DNA of 64,000 nucleotides from an uncultured Algibacter sp. (GTDB lineage Bacteria; Bacteroidota; Bacteroidia; Flavobacteriales; Flavobacteriaceae): NCBI GenBank assembly GCA_947502405.1, contig CANMZT010000004.1, positions 266,006 to 330,005 of the forward strand, read 5' to 3'. Shown piece by piece: positions 16,820 to 26,100 of this stretch (position 1 is its first letter; each line of letters starts with the position of its first letter). The notes under the pieces were generated by a model. It saw only the letters and a program-made list of their open reading frames with translations, ran no database searches and was not told where the DNA came from. The position numbers and the translations under genes were made by a program.

Positions 16820-16985
16820 AACTCATTTTTAAATTCAAAAATCAAAAATTAAATATTGATGGAGATAATACAAAAATGAAGAAAGTAGAAATCGCATCAA
16901 GTCTTTTCCTTTTTAGTTAATTAGTGTGATGTATCAATCATCCCTAATTTCGACATGATAAAAAGTTTGGTTAAAAACAAACCTA

Positions 16986-17099
16986 GGCGGATAAGTGTGT
17001 TAGGGATTGAGGTATTTGTTGAAGCTCTTTTTGTGTTGTTGCACCTATGCAACACAAAAAAGCGACTGCCGAAAGCCCGACCCTTGTAGTAACGCCCAA
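16986..17099 (-). repeat. Structured dispersed repeat, copy 2
   Basis: Plus-strand reading: GGCGGATAAGTGTGTTAGGG, a variable middle, GAAAGCCCGACCC, then GTAACGCCCAAA. The middle is replaced by a strong hairpin, TTTTTGTGTTG paired with CAACACAAAAA. The closing stem GTGTTA/TAACGC contains one G-T pair. Apart from this repeat, the 540-bp gap 16820-17359 holds only AT-rich DNA and the promoter below. Confidence 0.75.
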
Positions 17100-17262
17100 A
17101 AAAATAAAATCATTAGACTTTTTCAATGTAAAAAACATTTTTAAAGCTGTGCGATTCTTAATTTTTTATTACTTTTTTTGATAGAAATCACAAAATTAGG
17201 CTTCAAAAAAATCAATCAGCTAATACTTCAAGAATAGTATCCCGCTTCTTAACAATTAACAT

Positions 17263-17270
17263 TATTTTTG
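17263..17270 (+). promoter_or_regulatory. -7 box TATTTTTG for the glucosidase gene
   Basis: TATTTTTG fits TAnnTTTG; the start codon is 90 bp downstream. Confidence 0.55.
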
Positions 17271-17359
17271 CATCTAAACGCTATAAAAACAAGCACTTAG
17301 ATCAGCGCGATATTCTTATAGTTTAAATTATAAATTGCACATTTTTATATAATACTTAT

Positions 17360-19981
17360 ATGATTCAAAAAGGCATAGAAGCACAACGGTTAGCAGTAGC
17401 AGATAACTATAAAAATTGGAAAAAATGGGGCCCTTATTTAGCGGAACGCCAATGGGGAACTGTTAGGGAAGACTATAGCGAACATGGGGAATCATGGGAG
17501 TTTATAGACCATGAAAAAGCAAGAAGTAATGCTTACCGTTGGGGTGAAGAAGGTATTGGAGGATTTACTGATGCCAGAGAAATTTTGTGTATGGCACCTG
17601 CCTTTTGGAATGGGAAAGATGCTATTTTAAAAGAACGCTTATTTGGATTAACCAACAATCAAGGAAATCATGGAGAGGATGTAAAAGAGCTTTATTTTCA
17701 TCAAGTCTCTTCTCCAACACATTCCTACAGTAAATACCTTTATAAATACCCACATAATGAATTTCCGTACGGTGAATTGGTTAGAAAAAATCAAATTGGT
17801 AGAGATCAATTTGAATATGAAATTTTAGACACAAATGCCTTTAAAGACAATGCTTACTTTGATTGCTATATTGAATACGCAAAAGCAGATATTGATGATA
17901 TTTTAATGAAAGTTACGGTGATAAATAGAGGTGCTAAAGCAGCTACCATTCACGTATTACCACACCTTTGGTTTCGCAATTTCTGGAAACACAACAAACG
18001 ACATAACCGTCCGAGTATAAAATCTACTTCTGATGATTCTGTACTAACAAAGAGCAAACGAAATGGGAATTATTATTTTTATAATGATGGAGGTAATCAA
18101 CTATTTTGTGAAAACGAAACCAATAATGAGCGTATTTACAATTTTAAAAACGATGTAAAATATGTGAAAGATGGTATTAACGACCATGTTGTTGAAGGAA
18201 AACCAACTGTAAACCCAAAGAAGAATGGTTCAAAAATGGCTATTTGGCATAAATTTGAACTAAAAGCTGGAGAAGAAAAAACAGTAAGAGTACGACTTAG
18301 CAAAAATAAATTGGAAGACCCTTGGAGTGATTTTGATACGGTATTTCATGATAGAATTACAGAATGCGAGGAGTTTTACAATGAAACTATAAAATCTGAA
18401 ATTCCAGAAACCCATCAAGCCATTGCAAAAAGCGCTTTTTCTGGGTTATTATGGACTAAACAGTTTTATTACAACGATGTATTTAAATGGCTTTTTGGGG
18501 GTCCTGGAGAAGGTAAGCCGCATAGATCCAATATGCGGAATTATAGTTGGCAACATCTAACCAATAGGGATATTATCTCTATGCCCGATAAATGGGAATA
18601 CCCTTGGTATGCTGCATGGGATTTGGCTTTTCATATGGCTTCTTTTGTTGAAATTGATCCGTTCTTTGCCAAAGAACAATTGCTATTAGTTTTAAAAGAG
18701 AATTACATGCATCCTAATGGACAGATTCCTGCTTACGAGTGGAATTTTAGCGATGTTAATCCGCCTGTGCATTCTTATGCCGTTTGGAATGTTTATGAAA
18801 AGGATAAAAACTACACGGGGCATGGAGATACCGAATTTTTAGAAAAAGCTTTTCAAAAACTACTCATGAATTTTACGTGGTGGGTAAACCAAAAAGATAA
18901 AAATGGTACAGATTTATTTGAAGGTGGGTTTTTAGGACTTGATAATATTGGGGTTTTTGATCGTAATCATATGCCGCCAGGAATTACCAGAATGCAACAG
19001 GCCGATGCTACAAGTTGGATGGCCATGTTTACGCTAAACATGTTGCGCATGTCTTTAGAGCTATCAAAAACTAATAAAATATACGAAGAAGTAGCTGCTA
19101 AATTTTTCAGACACTTTCTAAATATCGCTTGGGCTATGCATCATATTGGTAAAAAGGATATCTCACTTTGGGATGATGTGGATAATTTTTATTATGATGT
19201 TGTTGAAATGGATTCTGGTGTTACGGACAGACTAAAAGTACGCTCATTAGTAGGGGTAATTCCTATGTTTGCTGTAGAGATTATGCATAAAGATTTGTTT
19301 GAAGAACTTAAAGATTTCAGACGTAGAGCAAACAAAATCATGGAGACACGACCAGATTTAGCATCTTTAATTACCAATTTAGATGAAGCCAATGAAGACG
19401 GCAATTATCTATTTGCCATTATGCGTGGTTTCAGGCTAGAGCATTTATTAAAACGCTTGTTAGACGAAGATGAATTCTTATCTGATTTTGGTATCCGATC
19501 GTTATCAAAATACCATGAAAAATATCCATTTGTATTTAAACACCACGGGCACCATCAAATTCAATATGAATCTGGCGAGAGTCGTTCTAACATGTTTGGA
19601 GGTAACTCCAATTGGCGAGGTCCTATTTGGATGCCTTTAAATTATATGATTATTCAATCTTTGAGAAAATACTATACATTTTACGGACCTGAATACCAAT
19701 ATGAATTCCCTACTGGGTCTGGAAACAAACTAAACCTAAAAGAAATTGCAAACGAGCTTACTAAAAGATTGGTGAAACTTTTTGAAGTGAATGAAGATGG
19801 TAAGTTTCAGTACCATGCCGACAATACAGATAAGCATTTTACTAAAGATGAACATTTTAAAGATTTACACTTGTTTTATGAATTTTTTGATGGTGATAAT
19901 GGTAAAGGTTTAGGAGCGTCGCACCAAACTGGTTGGACAGCACTAATTGCCAATTTAATTATGGAAATGGATGCCGATTGA
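17360..19981 (+). CDS. GH63/MGH1-like glucosidase
   Basis: An 873-residue protein without signal peptide, so cytoplasmic. The N-terminal beta domain (about 1-340, beginning with AERQWGTVREDYSEHGESWE) is followed by an (alpha/alpha)6 barrel with YPWYAAWDLAFHMASFVEID and NWRGPIWMPLNYMIIQSLRK, segments typical of the bacterial glucosidase/mannosylglycerate-hydrolase-like branch of GH63. It probably releases glucose from an alpha-glucoside or a compatible solute such as a glucosylglycerate; the substrate is inference. It is transcribed alone: a TAnnTTTG box lies upstream and a terminator follows. Confidence 0.85.
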   Translation: MIQKGIEAQRLAVADNYKNWKKWGPYLAERQWGTVREDYSEHGESWEFIDHEKARSNAYRWGEEGIGGFTDAREILCMAPAFWNGKDAILKERLFGLTNNQGNHGEDVKELYFHQVSSPTHSYSKYLYKYPHNEFPYGELVRKNQIGRDQFEYEILDTNAFKDNAYFDCYIEYAKADIDDILMKVTVINRGAKAATIHVLPHLWFRNFWKHNKRHNRPSIKSTSDDSVLTKSKRNGNYYFYNDGGNQLFCENETNNERIYNFKNDVKYVKDGINDHVVEGKPTVNPKKNGSKMAIWHKFELKAGEEKTVRVRLSKNKLEDPWSDFDTVFHDRITECEEFYNETIKSEIPETHQAIAKSAFSGLLWTKQFYYNDVFKWLFGGPGEGKPHRSNMRNYSWQHLTNRDIISMPDKWEYPWYAAWDLAFHMASFVEIDPFFAKEQLLLVLKENYMHPNGQIPAYEWNFSDVNPPVHSYAVWNVYEKDKNYTGHGDTEFLEKAFQKLLMNFTWWVNQKDKNGTDLFEGGFLGLDNIGVFDRNHMPPGITRMQQADATSWMAMFTLNMLRMSLELSKTNKIYEEVAAKFFRHFLNIAWAMHHIGKKDISLWDDVDNFYYDVVEMDSGVTDRLKVRSLVGVIPMFAVEIMHKDLFEELKDFRRRANKIMETRPDLASLITNLDEANEDGNYLFAIMRGFRLEHLLKRLLDEDEFLSDFGIRSLSKYHEKYPFVFKHHGHHQIQYESGESRSNMFGGNSNWRGPIWMPLNYMIIQSLRKYYTFYGPEYQYEFPTGSGNKLNLKEIANELTKRLVKLFEVNEDGKFQYHADNTDKHFTKDEHFKDLHLFYEFFDGDNGKGLGASHQTGWTALIANLIMEMDAD

Positions 19982-20010
19982 TTGTAATATCATACAATAA
20001 GAATATTAAA

Positions 20011-20041
20011 AAATCCTGATAGCAAACTATCAGGATTTTTT
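20011..20041 (+). terminator. Terminator after the glucosidase
   Basis: AAATCCTGATAG-CAAA-CTATCAGGATTT, a perfect 12-bp stem with a tetraloop and a following T run. Its core is shared with the terminator at 20791. Confidence 0.85.
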
Positions 20042-20197
20042 GGTTTTGGTAACCCTAAATTTTATGAAACTATTCTGTTAAAATTAAGATACCTTCTGTT
20101 AATTAAGGTTAAAAACGTTAAAGCTATTATAAACAAAACTTTACACATTTAAAAGTATTTGATTTGCTTGCTTTAATAATCAAAAAACTTTAAACAA

Positions 20198-20752
20198 ATG
20201 AAAAAACTATTATTAGTAACAGCTATTACCATTTTAAGTTTAGCGCAGGTTAATGCGCAAGACGTTGAATTTGGAATTAAAGGTGGTTTAAACTTTGCGA
20301 GGCTTATTGGAGACAATACCTCAAAAGATCAAACTGTAACTGCTTTTAATTTAGGCGCTATGGCAGAAATTAAAATTTCAGAAAAATTCTCTTTGCAACC
20401 TGAATTGTTATATTCTGGTCAAGGCTATGATACTGGCATTGCCACTGAGGGTAACATAGCGCTAAACTATTTGAATATTCCTGTAATAGGAAAATATTAT
20501 GTTACAAAAAAGTTGAGCCTTGAAGCCGGTCCTCAAATTGGGTTTTTACTCTCTACTAAAGGTGGTACTCAAGATTATAAAGACCTTTTTAAAACAACAG
20601 ATTTTGGTGCAAATTTTGGTATTGGTTATAAGCTGGATAGCGGTCTTAATTTTGGAGCACGCTATGTTCTAGGGCTATCTAATATTAACGATGTGGGTGG
20701 CACAACAAATAAAAATGGTGTGTTTCAACTTACTGTTGGTTACTTTTTTTAG
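20198..20752 (+). CDS. Porin family outer-membrane beta-barrel protein
   Basis: A 184-residue protein with a Sec signal peptide (MKKLLLVTAITILSLAQVNAQ) and an eight-strand barrel of the OMP_b-brl_2 type. Alternating strands include FGIKGGLNFARLIGD, FSLQPELLYSGQGYD, LSLEAGPQIGFLLS and a C-terminal FQLTVGYFF ending in the aromatic residue needed for BAM insertion. Such small barrels are abundant in Bacteroidota and their cargo is generally unknown. It is a single-gene unit bounded by two nearly identical terminators. Confidence 0.85.
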   Translation: MKKLLLVTAITILSLAQVNAQDVEFGIKGGLNFARLIGDNTSKDQTVTAFNLGAMAEIKISEKFSLQPELLYSGQGYDTGIATEGNIALNYLNIPVIGKYYVTKKLSLEAGPQIGFLLSTKGGTQDYKDLFKTTDFGANFGIGYKLDSGLNFGARYVLGLSNINDVGGTTNKNGVFQLTVGYFF

Positions 20753-20790
20753 CACTTAATACTATAAAACTTTAATTAAGAGCTTTTAAA

Positions 20791-20821
20791 AAAACCTGAT
20801 AGAAAACTATCAGGTTTTTTT
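20791..20821 (+). terminator. Terminator after the porin gene
   Basis: AAAACCTGATAG-AAAA-CTATCAGGTTTT followed by T. It has the same CCTGATAG/CTATCAGG core as the terminator at 20011. Confidence 0.85.
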
Positions 20822-20881
20822 GGTTCTATTTGTAGGAAATATTGGTTATATTTACAGAGTATCGATAATAAAAAAGTTACC

Positions 20882-20942
20882 ATATCCTGACTTATTTGCA
20901 GGATATCCTTAATAAAAATCGGTATATAAGTAGTTGGCTATA
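20882..20942 (+). other. Hairpin and attC-like half-site at the left edge of the FRG-DUF262 cassette
   Basis: ATATCCTG and CAGGATAT form a hairpin at 20882-20906. It is followed by TATATAAGTAGTTGGCTATAATT, whose order (TATAA, GTTG, TAATT) resembles the right-hand ends of the elements at 22766, 63170 and 63801. Only a half-site is present, as expected at the upstream edge of an inserted cassette. The resemblance is weak by itself. Confidence 0.35.
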
Positions 20943-20973
20943 ATTAAAGACCAACCAACAGAAAACAATAATA

Positions 20974-21711
20974 ATGGAAATTGAAATAAACTCAATTAGT
21001 AAATTAATTTCTCAATTAAAAAAAGAAACCAAAAAATGTAAAGAGGATATTTGGTTTAGAGGTCAATCTGATTTTGGTTGGGAGTTATCACCAGGAATTT
21101 TAAGAATATCTAATACTACATCAGAGAGTTCACTACTTTCAAGATTTAAACAGTCAGCAGCAATGCTAATTGAAAACAAAACGACAGATGATTTTGATTG
21201 GCTATTTTTAATGCAACATTATGGATTACCAACTAGATTATTGGATTGGAGTGAAAGTCCATTGACTGCATTATATTTTGCAGTAAATGATGAAGAAAAA
21301 GACAATATTGATGGTGCTCTATGGCTATTAAAACCTACAGAGTTAAATGAAATAGCAAATATTGGAGCTTTAGAAAAAAACTTCATTCCTTCTTTTGACG
21401 ATGAAATTTTAGCAAATTATTCCGTTAAATCTTTAAGCTCAAATCCAAGACATCAACTTGCACCAATTGCAACAATTGCGACAAGAAACAGCCCAAGAAT
21501 TCAAGCACAATTGGGTGTATTCACAATTCATCATTTGGACACCAAACCAATTGAGCAATTTTGTCAAAATAAAGAAGTTATTAAATTCAAAATTCCAGCT
21601 AAATCTAAAGCAAAAATCAGAGAAGAATTATCGCTACTTGAAGTAAATAAATTTGCTTTATTTCCTGAATTATCAAGTATTGGTGAAATTATTAAAAAGA
21701 AATTTATATGA
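20974..21711 (+). CDS. FRG domain protein
   Basis: A 245-residue cytoplasmic protein with the FRG domain: the signature WFRGQSDFGWELSPGILR (residues about 27-44), then LMQHYGLPTRLLDWSESPLTALYFAVND (about 73-100), whose HYGLPTRLLDWS core is highly conserved in the family. FRG proteins occur in bacterial genomic islands and several are suspected defence effectors; no catalytic activity can be claimed from sequence alone. Its stop overlaps the start of the DUF262 gene in ATGA, so the two are translationally coupled. Both genes are AT-rich and Lys-rich compared with purL next door, which fits an acquired module. Confidence 0.85.
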   Translation: MEIEINSISKLISQLKKETKKCKEDIWFRGQSDFGWELSPGILRISNTTSESSLLSRFKQSAAMLIENKTTDDFDWLFLMQHYGLPTRLLDWSESPLTALYFAVNDEEKDNIDGALWLLKPTELNEIANIGALEKNFIPSFDDEILANYSVKSLSSNPRHQLAPIATIATRNSPRIQAQLGVFTIHHLDTKPIEQFCQNKEVIKFKIPAKSKAKIREELSLLEVNKFALFPELSSIGEIIKKKFI

Positions 21712-22760
21712 GTTATATAGAAACATTTCCAGTTCAGCACTCAACAATAATGAGTACATATTCTGAAAGAGATGAAATCATCGTAAATCCTGAATATCAA
21801 AGAAAAGGTGGTGTTTGGACTACGGAAAAAAAACAGTTATTAATAGATTCAATTTTAAATAAGTATGATATCCCAAAAATTTATTTTCATCAATTTGACA
21901 GAAAGGAAAGAAAAGAAAGTGGAAAATCCTTTGCCATTATTGATGGTAAACAAAGACTTGAAACGATTTGGGGTTTTATAAACGGAGATTTCTGTCTATC
22001 AAATGACATTGAATTTCAAGATAATCCAGATATAAAGCTTGGTGGATTAAGTTATGATGATTTAGGAAAAGAATACCCTAAAATAAAAATTCGATTTGAT
22101 TCTTTTGTTTTACCAATTGTTGGTGTTATGACAGATGACATAGACTTAATTGAAGATATGTTCTTCAGATTAAATGAAGCAGTTCCATTAAATTCTGCGG
22201 AGAAAAGAAATGCTTTTGGAGGTAATATGGTAAAAGCTATTAGAGAAATAGCAAATCACTCCTTTTTTGTTGATAAAGTAAAATTTAAAAACACGAGATA
22301 TCAGCATTTAGAAGTTGCAGCTAGATTTTTACTTGTAGAAATTTCGAAAATTGAAGTCAACAAGTTAATCGACACGAAGAAAGTTTACCTAGATGCAATG
22401 GCTAAAAACTATAAGACTGAAAACAAAAAAATAGTTAAAGATGTTAGTCAAAAAGTCAATTCTGTATTAGACGAAATGGTAACTCTTTTTGCCGATAATG
22501 ACAATTTATTGAGAGCACAAGGAAGTATGGTTATGTATTATTTATTATTTAAATGGGCTACATCAGAAAATAAAAATATAAAACGTTCCAAGCTTATTAA
22601 ATTTGAAAAAACAATAAAAGACAACAGAAAACTAGCTGAAAAAAGCTACGAAGAAGCTGATTATGATTACTTAGAATACGACAGACTATCACAACACGGA
22701 ACGAATGATGTATCAAATATTAAAGAAAGATTGAGAATAATTACAGAATATTTGGAATAA
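21708..22760 (+). CDS. DUF262 (GmrSD/ParB-like) protein
   Basis: A 350-residue protein whose N-terminal half is a DUF262 domain: NPEYQRKGGVWTTEKKQLLI (residues about 27-46) and the nucleotide-binding/nuclease motif DGKQRLETI (about 80-88), related to the DGQQR motif of GmrS and ParB-like nucleases. The GmrD-type HNH half is absent; the C-terminal half is a Lys-rich helical region of unknown role. DUF262 proteins are common in anti-phage loci. The four-base overlap with the FRG gene suggests they form one functional unit, perhaps with FRG supplying the second activity (inference). Confidence 0.85.
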   Translation: MSYIETFPVQHSTIMSTYSERDEIIVNPEYQRKGGVWTTEKKQLLIDSILNKYDIPKIYFHQFDRKERKESGKSFAIIDGKQRLETIWGFINGDFCLSNDIEFQDNPDIKLGGLSYDDLGKEYPKIKIRFDSFVLPIVGVMTDDIDLIEDMFFRLNEAVPLNSAEKRNAFGGNMVKAIREIANHSFFVDKVKFKNTRYQHLEVAARFLLVEISKIEVNKLIDTKKVYLDAMAKNYKTENKKIVKDVSQKVNSVLDEMVTLFADNDNLLRAQGSMVMYYLLFKWATSENKNIKRSKLIKFEKTIKDNRKLAEKSYEEADYDYLEYDRLSQHGTNDVSNIKERLRIITEYLE

Positions 22761-22765
22761 TAACT

Positions 22766-22905
22766 ATAGCTATAAGTAATTGCTGGCTTCTCGCCTACTT
22801 CTGAAAATTCCTGCGGAATTTTCAGTTTGTTGTGTATTTGAAAAGTTAAGTGCTAAACCACGCAACGCAATTATATACCAGACTGTCGATATAATTTGAA
22901 ATGAC
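22766..22905 (+). other. attC-like element at the right edge of the FRG-DUF262 cassette
   Basis: TATAAGTAATTGC on the left pairs imperfectly with GCAATTATATAC on the right, enclosing a perfect hairpin CTGAAAATTCC-TGC-GGAATTTTCAG. It ends CAGACTGTCGATATAATTTGAAATGA. The right end aligns with the element at 63801 (GAGACCGTTGTGCCTAATTTGA), and the layout (outer imperfect palindrome, apical hairpin, TAATTTGA exit) is the same. It fills the space right after the DUF262 stop. Confidence 0.5.
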
Positions 22906-22949
22906 ATACCACGCAAAAAACCAATTTTGGGAGAACTAAAAGCTAGCAA

Positions 22950-23048
22950 ACCAGCCCGCGTTAAGGATTGTAGTGGAAAGCCCACAGCCCGACGCAGGAG
23001 GTGCGAGGACTTGCAGCGGAAAGCCTGACCCCTTGTGGGTAACGCCCA
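22950..23048 (-). repeat. Structured dispersed repeat, copy 3
   Basis: Plus-strand reading: GCGTTAAGGATTGTAGTGGA, AGCCCACAGCCCGACGCAGG, AGGTGCGAGGACTTG, GGAAAGCCTGACCCC, then GGTAACGCCCAAA. It is closely similar to copies 1 and 4. It lies immediately upstream of the purL promoter, next to the attC-like element. Confidence 0.8.
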
Positions 23049-23133
23049 AAACATAAAAATTAACTGTTGAAAATCCTGTTAATAACCCCTCCTGCTTCGG
23101 TAAAAAAAGCAACATCAAATCGTTAAAAATGTG

Positions 23134-23141
23134 TATTTTTG
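23134..23141 (+). promoter_or_regulatory. -7 box TATTTTTG for purL
   Basis: TATTTTTG fits TAnnTTTG and lies 31 bp before the purL ATG, downstream of repeat copy 3. Confidence 0.65.
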
Positions 23142-23171
23142 CACTTTCTTTAAACACACAAACCGAACATA

Positions 23172-26100
23172 ATGATTCATTTCTTTGGAAACGTAACCAG
23201 CAAAGTATTTGCTGTTCAAACCACAAAAGAATTATCAACTGAAACCATCTCGAAATTAACGTGGCTTTTTGGGAACCAGCCTAAAATTGAGCAAGCATCT
23301 TTGGATGCTTTTTTTGTTGGTCCGCGCGCTGCGATGATTACGCCTTGGAGTACCAATGCGGTGGAAATCACTCAAAACATGGGGATTTCCGATATTATAC
23401 GTATTGAAGCGTTTCAAGCAGTTTCAGACGATTTTAAGGATTTTGACCCGATGATTTCGGAGAAATTTAATGGTTTGAATCAAGAGTCATTTACTATTGA
23501 TATTGAACCTGAACCTATTTTGAATGTTGAAGATATTGCAGCTTTCAACATACAAGAAGGGTTATCATTAAGCGACGAGGAAGTGGCGTATTTGGAAGGT
23601 GTTGCTAAGAAAATTGGCAGGTCGCTAACAGACTCTGAAGTGTTTGGGTTTTCACAAGTAAACTCAGAGCATTGTCGCCATAAAATTTTTAATGGCACAT
23701 TTGTGATTGATGGTGAGGAGAAGCCAACATCGCTATTTAAATTGATAAAGGAAACATCGAAGCAAAATCCAAATGATATTGTTTCGGCATATAAAGATAA
23801 TGTGGCGTTTATTAAAGGCCCGAAAGTGGAACAGTTTGCACCAAAACGTGCTGATGTTCCTGATTTTTATACTACTGAAGATTTTGATTCTGTAATTTCC
23901 CTTAAAGCTGAAACTCACAATTTCCCAACAACTGTAGAGCCTTTTAACGGCGCTGCTACAGGTTCGGGTGGCGAAATTAGAGATAGACTAGCAGGTGGAA
24001 AAGGGTCTTTACCATTGGCTGGAACTGCAGTATATATGACCTCTTATTCTCGTTTAGAGGAAAACAGACCTTGGGAAAAGGGTGTTGCCGAACGCGATTG
24101 GTTGTACCAAACACCTATGGATATTTTGATAAAAGCGTCTAACGGAGCTTCTGATTTTGGTAACAAATTTGGGCAACCTTTAATTTGTGGATCAGTGTTA
24201 ACATTTGAGCACGAAGAAGAAGCCCGCAAATTAGGTTTCGATAAAGTAATTATGCAAGCTGGTGGTATTGGCTATGGTAAAGCAGACCAAGCGCTAAAGG
24301 ACACACCTAAAACTGGCGACAAAATAGTAATTCTTGGTGGTGAGAACTACCGCATAGGTATGGGTGGCGCTGCAGTATCAAGTGCTGATACTGGAGAATT
24401 TGCATCTGGTATAGAATTAAATGCGGTACAACGTTCTAACCCAGAAATGCAAAAACGTGCTGCTAATGCGGTGCGTGGTATGGTGGAAAGCGATGAAAAC
24501 TTTATTGTTTCTATTCACGATCACGGTGCTGGTGGTCATTTAAACTGCTTATCAGAATTGGTTGAAGACACCGGTGGAAAAATCGATTTAGATGCTTTAC
24601 CTGTTGGAGACCCTACCCTTTCGGATAAAGAAATTATTGGTAACGAATCTCAAGAACGTATGGGGTTAGTTATTTCAGAAAAACATATTGATACCCTAAA
24701 CAAAATAGCAGACCGTGAGCGTTCGCCAATGTATACTGTTGGAGATGTTACAGGTGATGACCGTTTTACATTCAAATCTAAAACCAAAGGTAATACACCT
24801 ATGGATTTAGCTATGGAAGACATGTTTGGCAGTTCGCCAAAAACAGTAATGACTGATAATACGGTTAAAAGAAATTATGCTGATGTAACTTATAACTCTG
24901 ATAATTTCCATGACTATCTTGAACAAGTATTACAACTAGAAGCCGTTGCTTGTAAAGATTGGCTAACAAACAAAGTAGACCGTTGTGTTGGTGGTAAAGT
25001 TGCCAAACAACAATGTGTTGGTGCGCTGCAAATTCCATTGAATAATGTTGGTGTAATGGCGCTGGACTTTAAAGGAAAAGAAGGTATTGCTACCTCAATT
25101 GGACACTCGCCTATTTCGGGTTTAATTAATCCTGTAGCGGGAAGCAGGAATTCAATTACTGAAGCCTTGACGAATATTATTTGGGCACCTTTAAAAGATG
25201 GTCTTAAAAATGTATCACTATCGGCAAACTGGATGTGGCCATGTAAAAATGAAGGTGAAGATGCACGTTTATATGAAGCGGTTGAAGCGATTTCAGAATT
25301 CTCGATTGATTTAGGAATCAATGTCCCTACTGGAAAGGATTCCCTTTCTATGAAACAGAAATACCCTAATGAGGATGTAATTTCTCCTGGTACGGTAATT
25401 ATTTCGGCTGCGGCAAACTGCAATGATATTTCTAAAGTAGTAGAGCCTGTATTTAAAAAGAACGCAGGAAGCATCTATTATATCAATATATCTCAAGATG
25501 ATTTTAAATTAGGAGGAAGCTCTTTTGCTCAAGTTCTAAATAAAATAGGAAATGATGCTCCAAACGTAAAAGATGCTGGATATGTGAAAAACGTATTCAA
25601 CACCATTCAAGATTTAATTAGAAACGAACACATTGTTGCAGGACATGATGTGGCTTCTGGTGGATTGATTACAACACTTTTAGAATTATGTTTTGCGGAT
25701 ACGAATTTAGGTGCTGAATTAGACCTTTCTGCTTTGGCAGAAAATGATGCTCTTAAATTATTATTTGCTGAAAACGCAGGTATTGTAATTCAGGCGAAAG
25801 ATGCTTCGATAGAGCAGGTTTTAACTAATGCGAATATAGAGTTCTTCAATATAGGAAACGTTACTGAAAGTGATACCTTAAGTATTATTAACAATACTGA
25901 CGTTTTCACATTAACCGTTTCAAGATTGCGTGATGTTTGGTATAAAACTTCTTTTCTTTTAGACCAAAAGCAAACAGCAAACGGTTTAGCACAAGACAGG
26001 TTTGATAATTATAAAAAGCAGCCTTTACAATATACATTCCCAAAACACTTTACAGGAAAACTAAAAGACGTCATTGCGAGTGAAACGAAGCAATCTCATA

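Noticed and set aside
17270-17279. GCATCTAAAC before the glucosidase gene, similar to the ECF -10 element
   Set aside because: The expected CAAGTTTT 11 bp upstream is missing (the eight bases there are AACAATTA), and a main-sigma TATTTTTG box overlaps the same place.
22770-23238. Minus-strand ORFs of 94 and 100 residues with the segments SSHLLRRAVGFPLQSL and VLAPPASGCGLSTTI
   Set aside because: They are readings of the structured repeat copy 3. Similar peptides appear from copies 1, 4 and 5 in different frames, so the repeat is conserved as DNA or RNA and not as protein.
24914-25474. Minus-strand ORF of 186 residues inside purL
   Set aside because: It is a shadow of purL, whose conserved motifs run continuously through the region.
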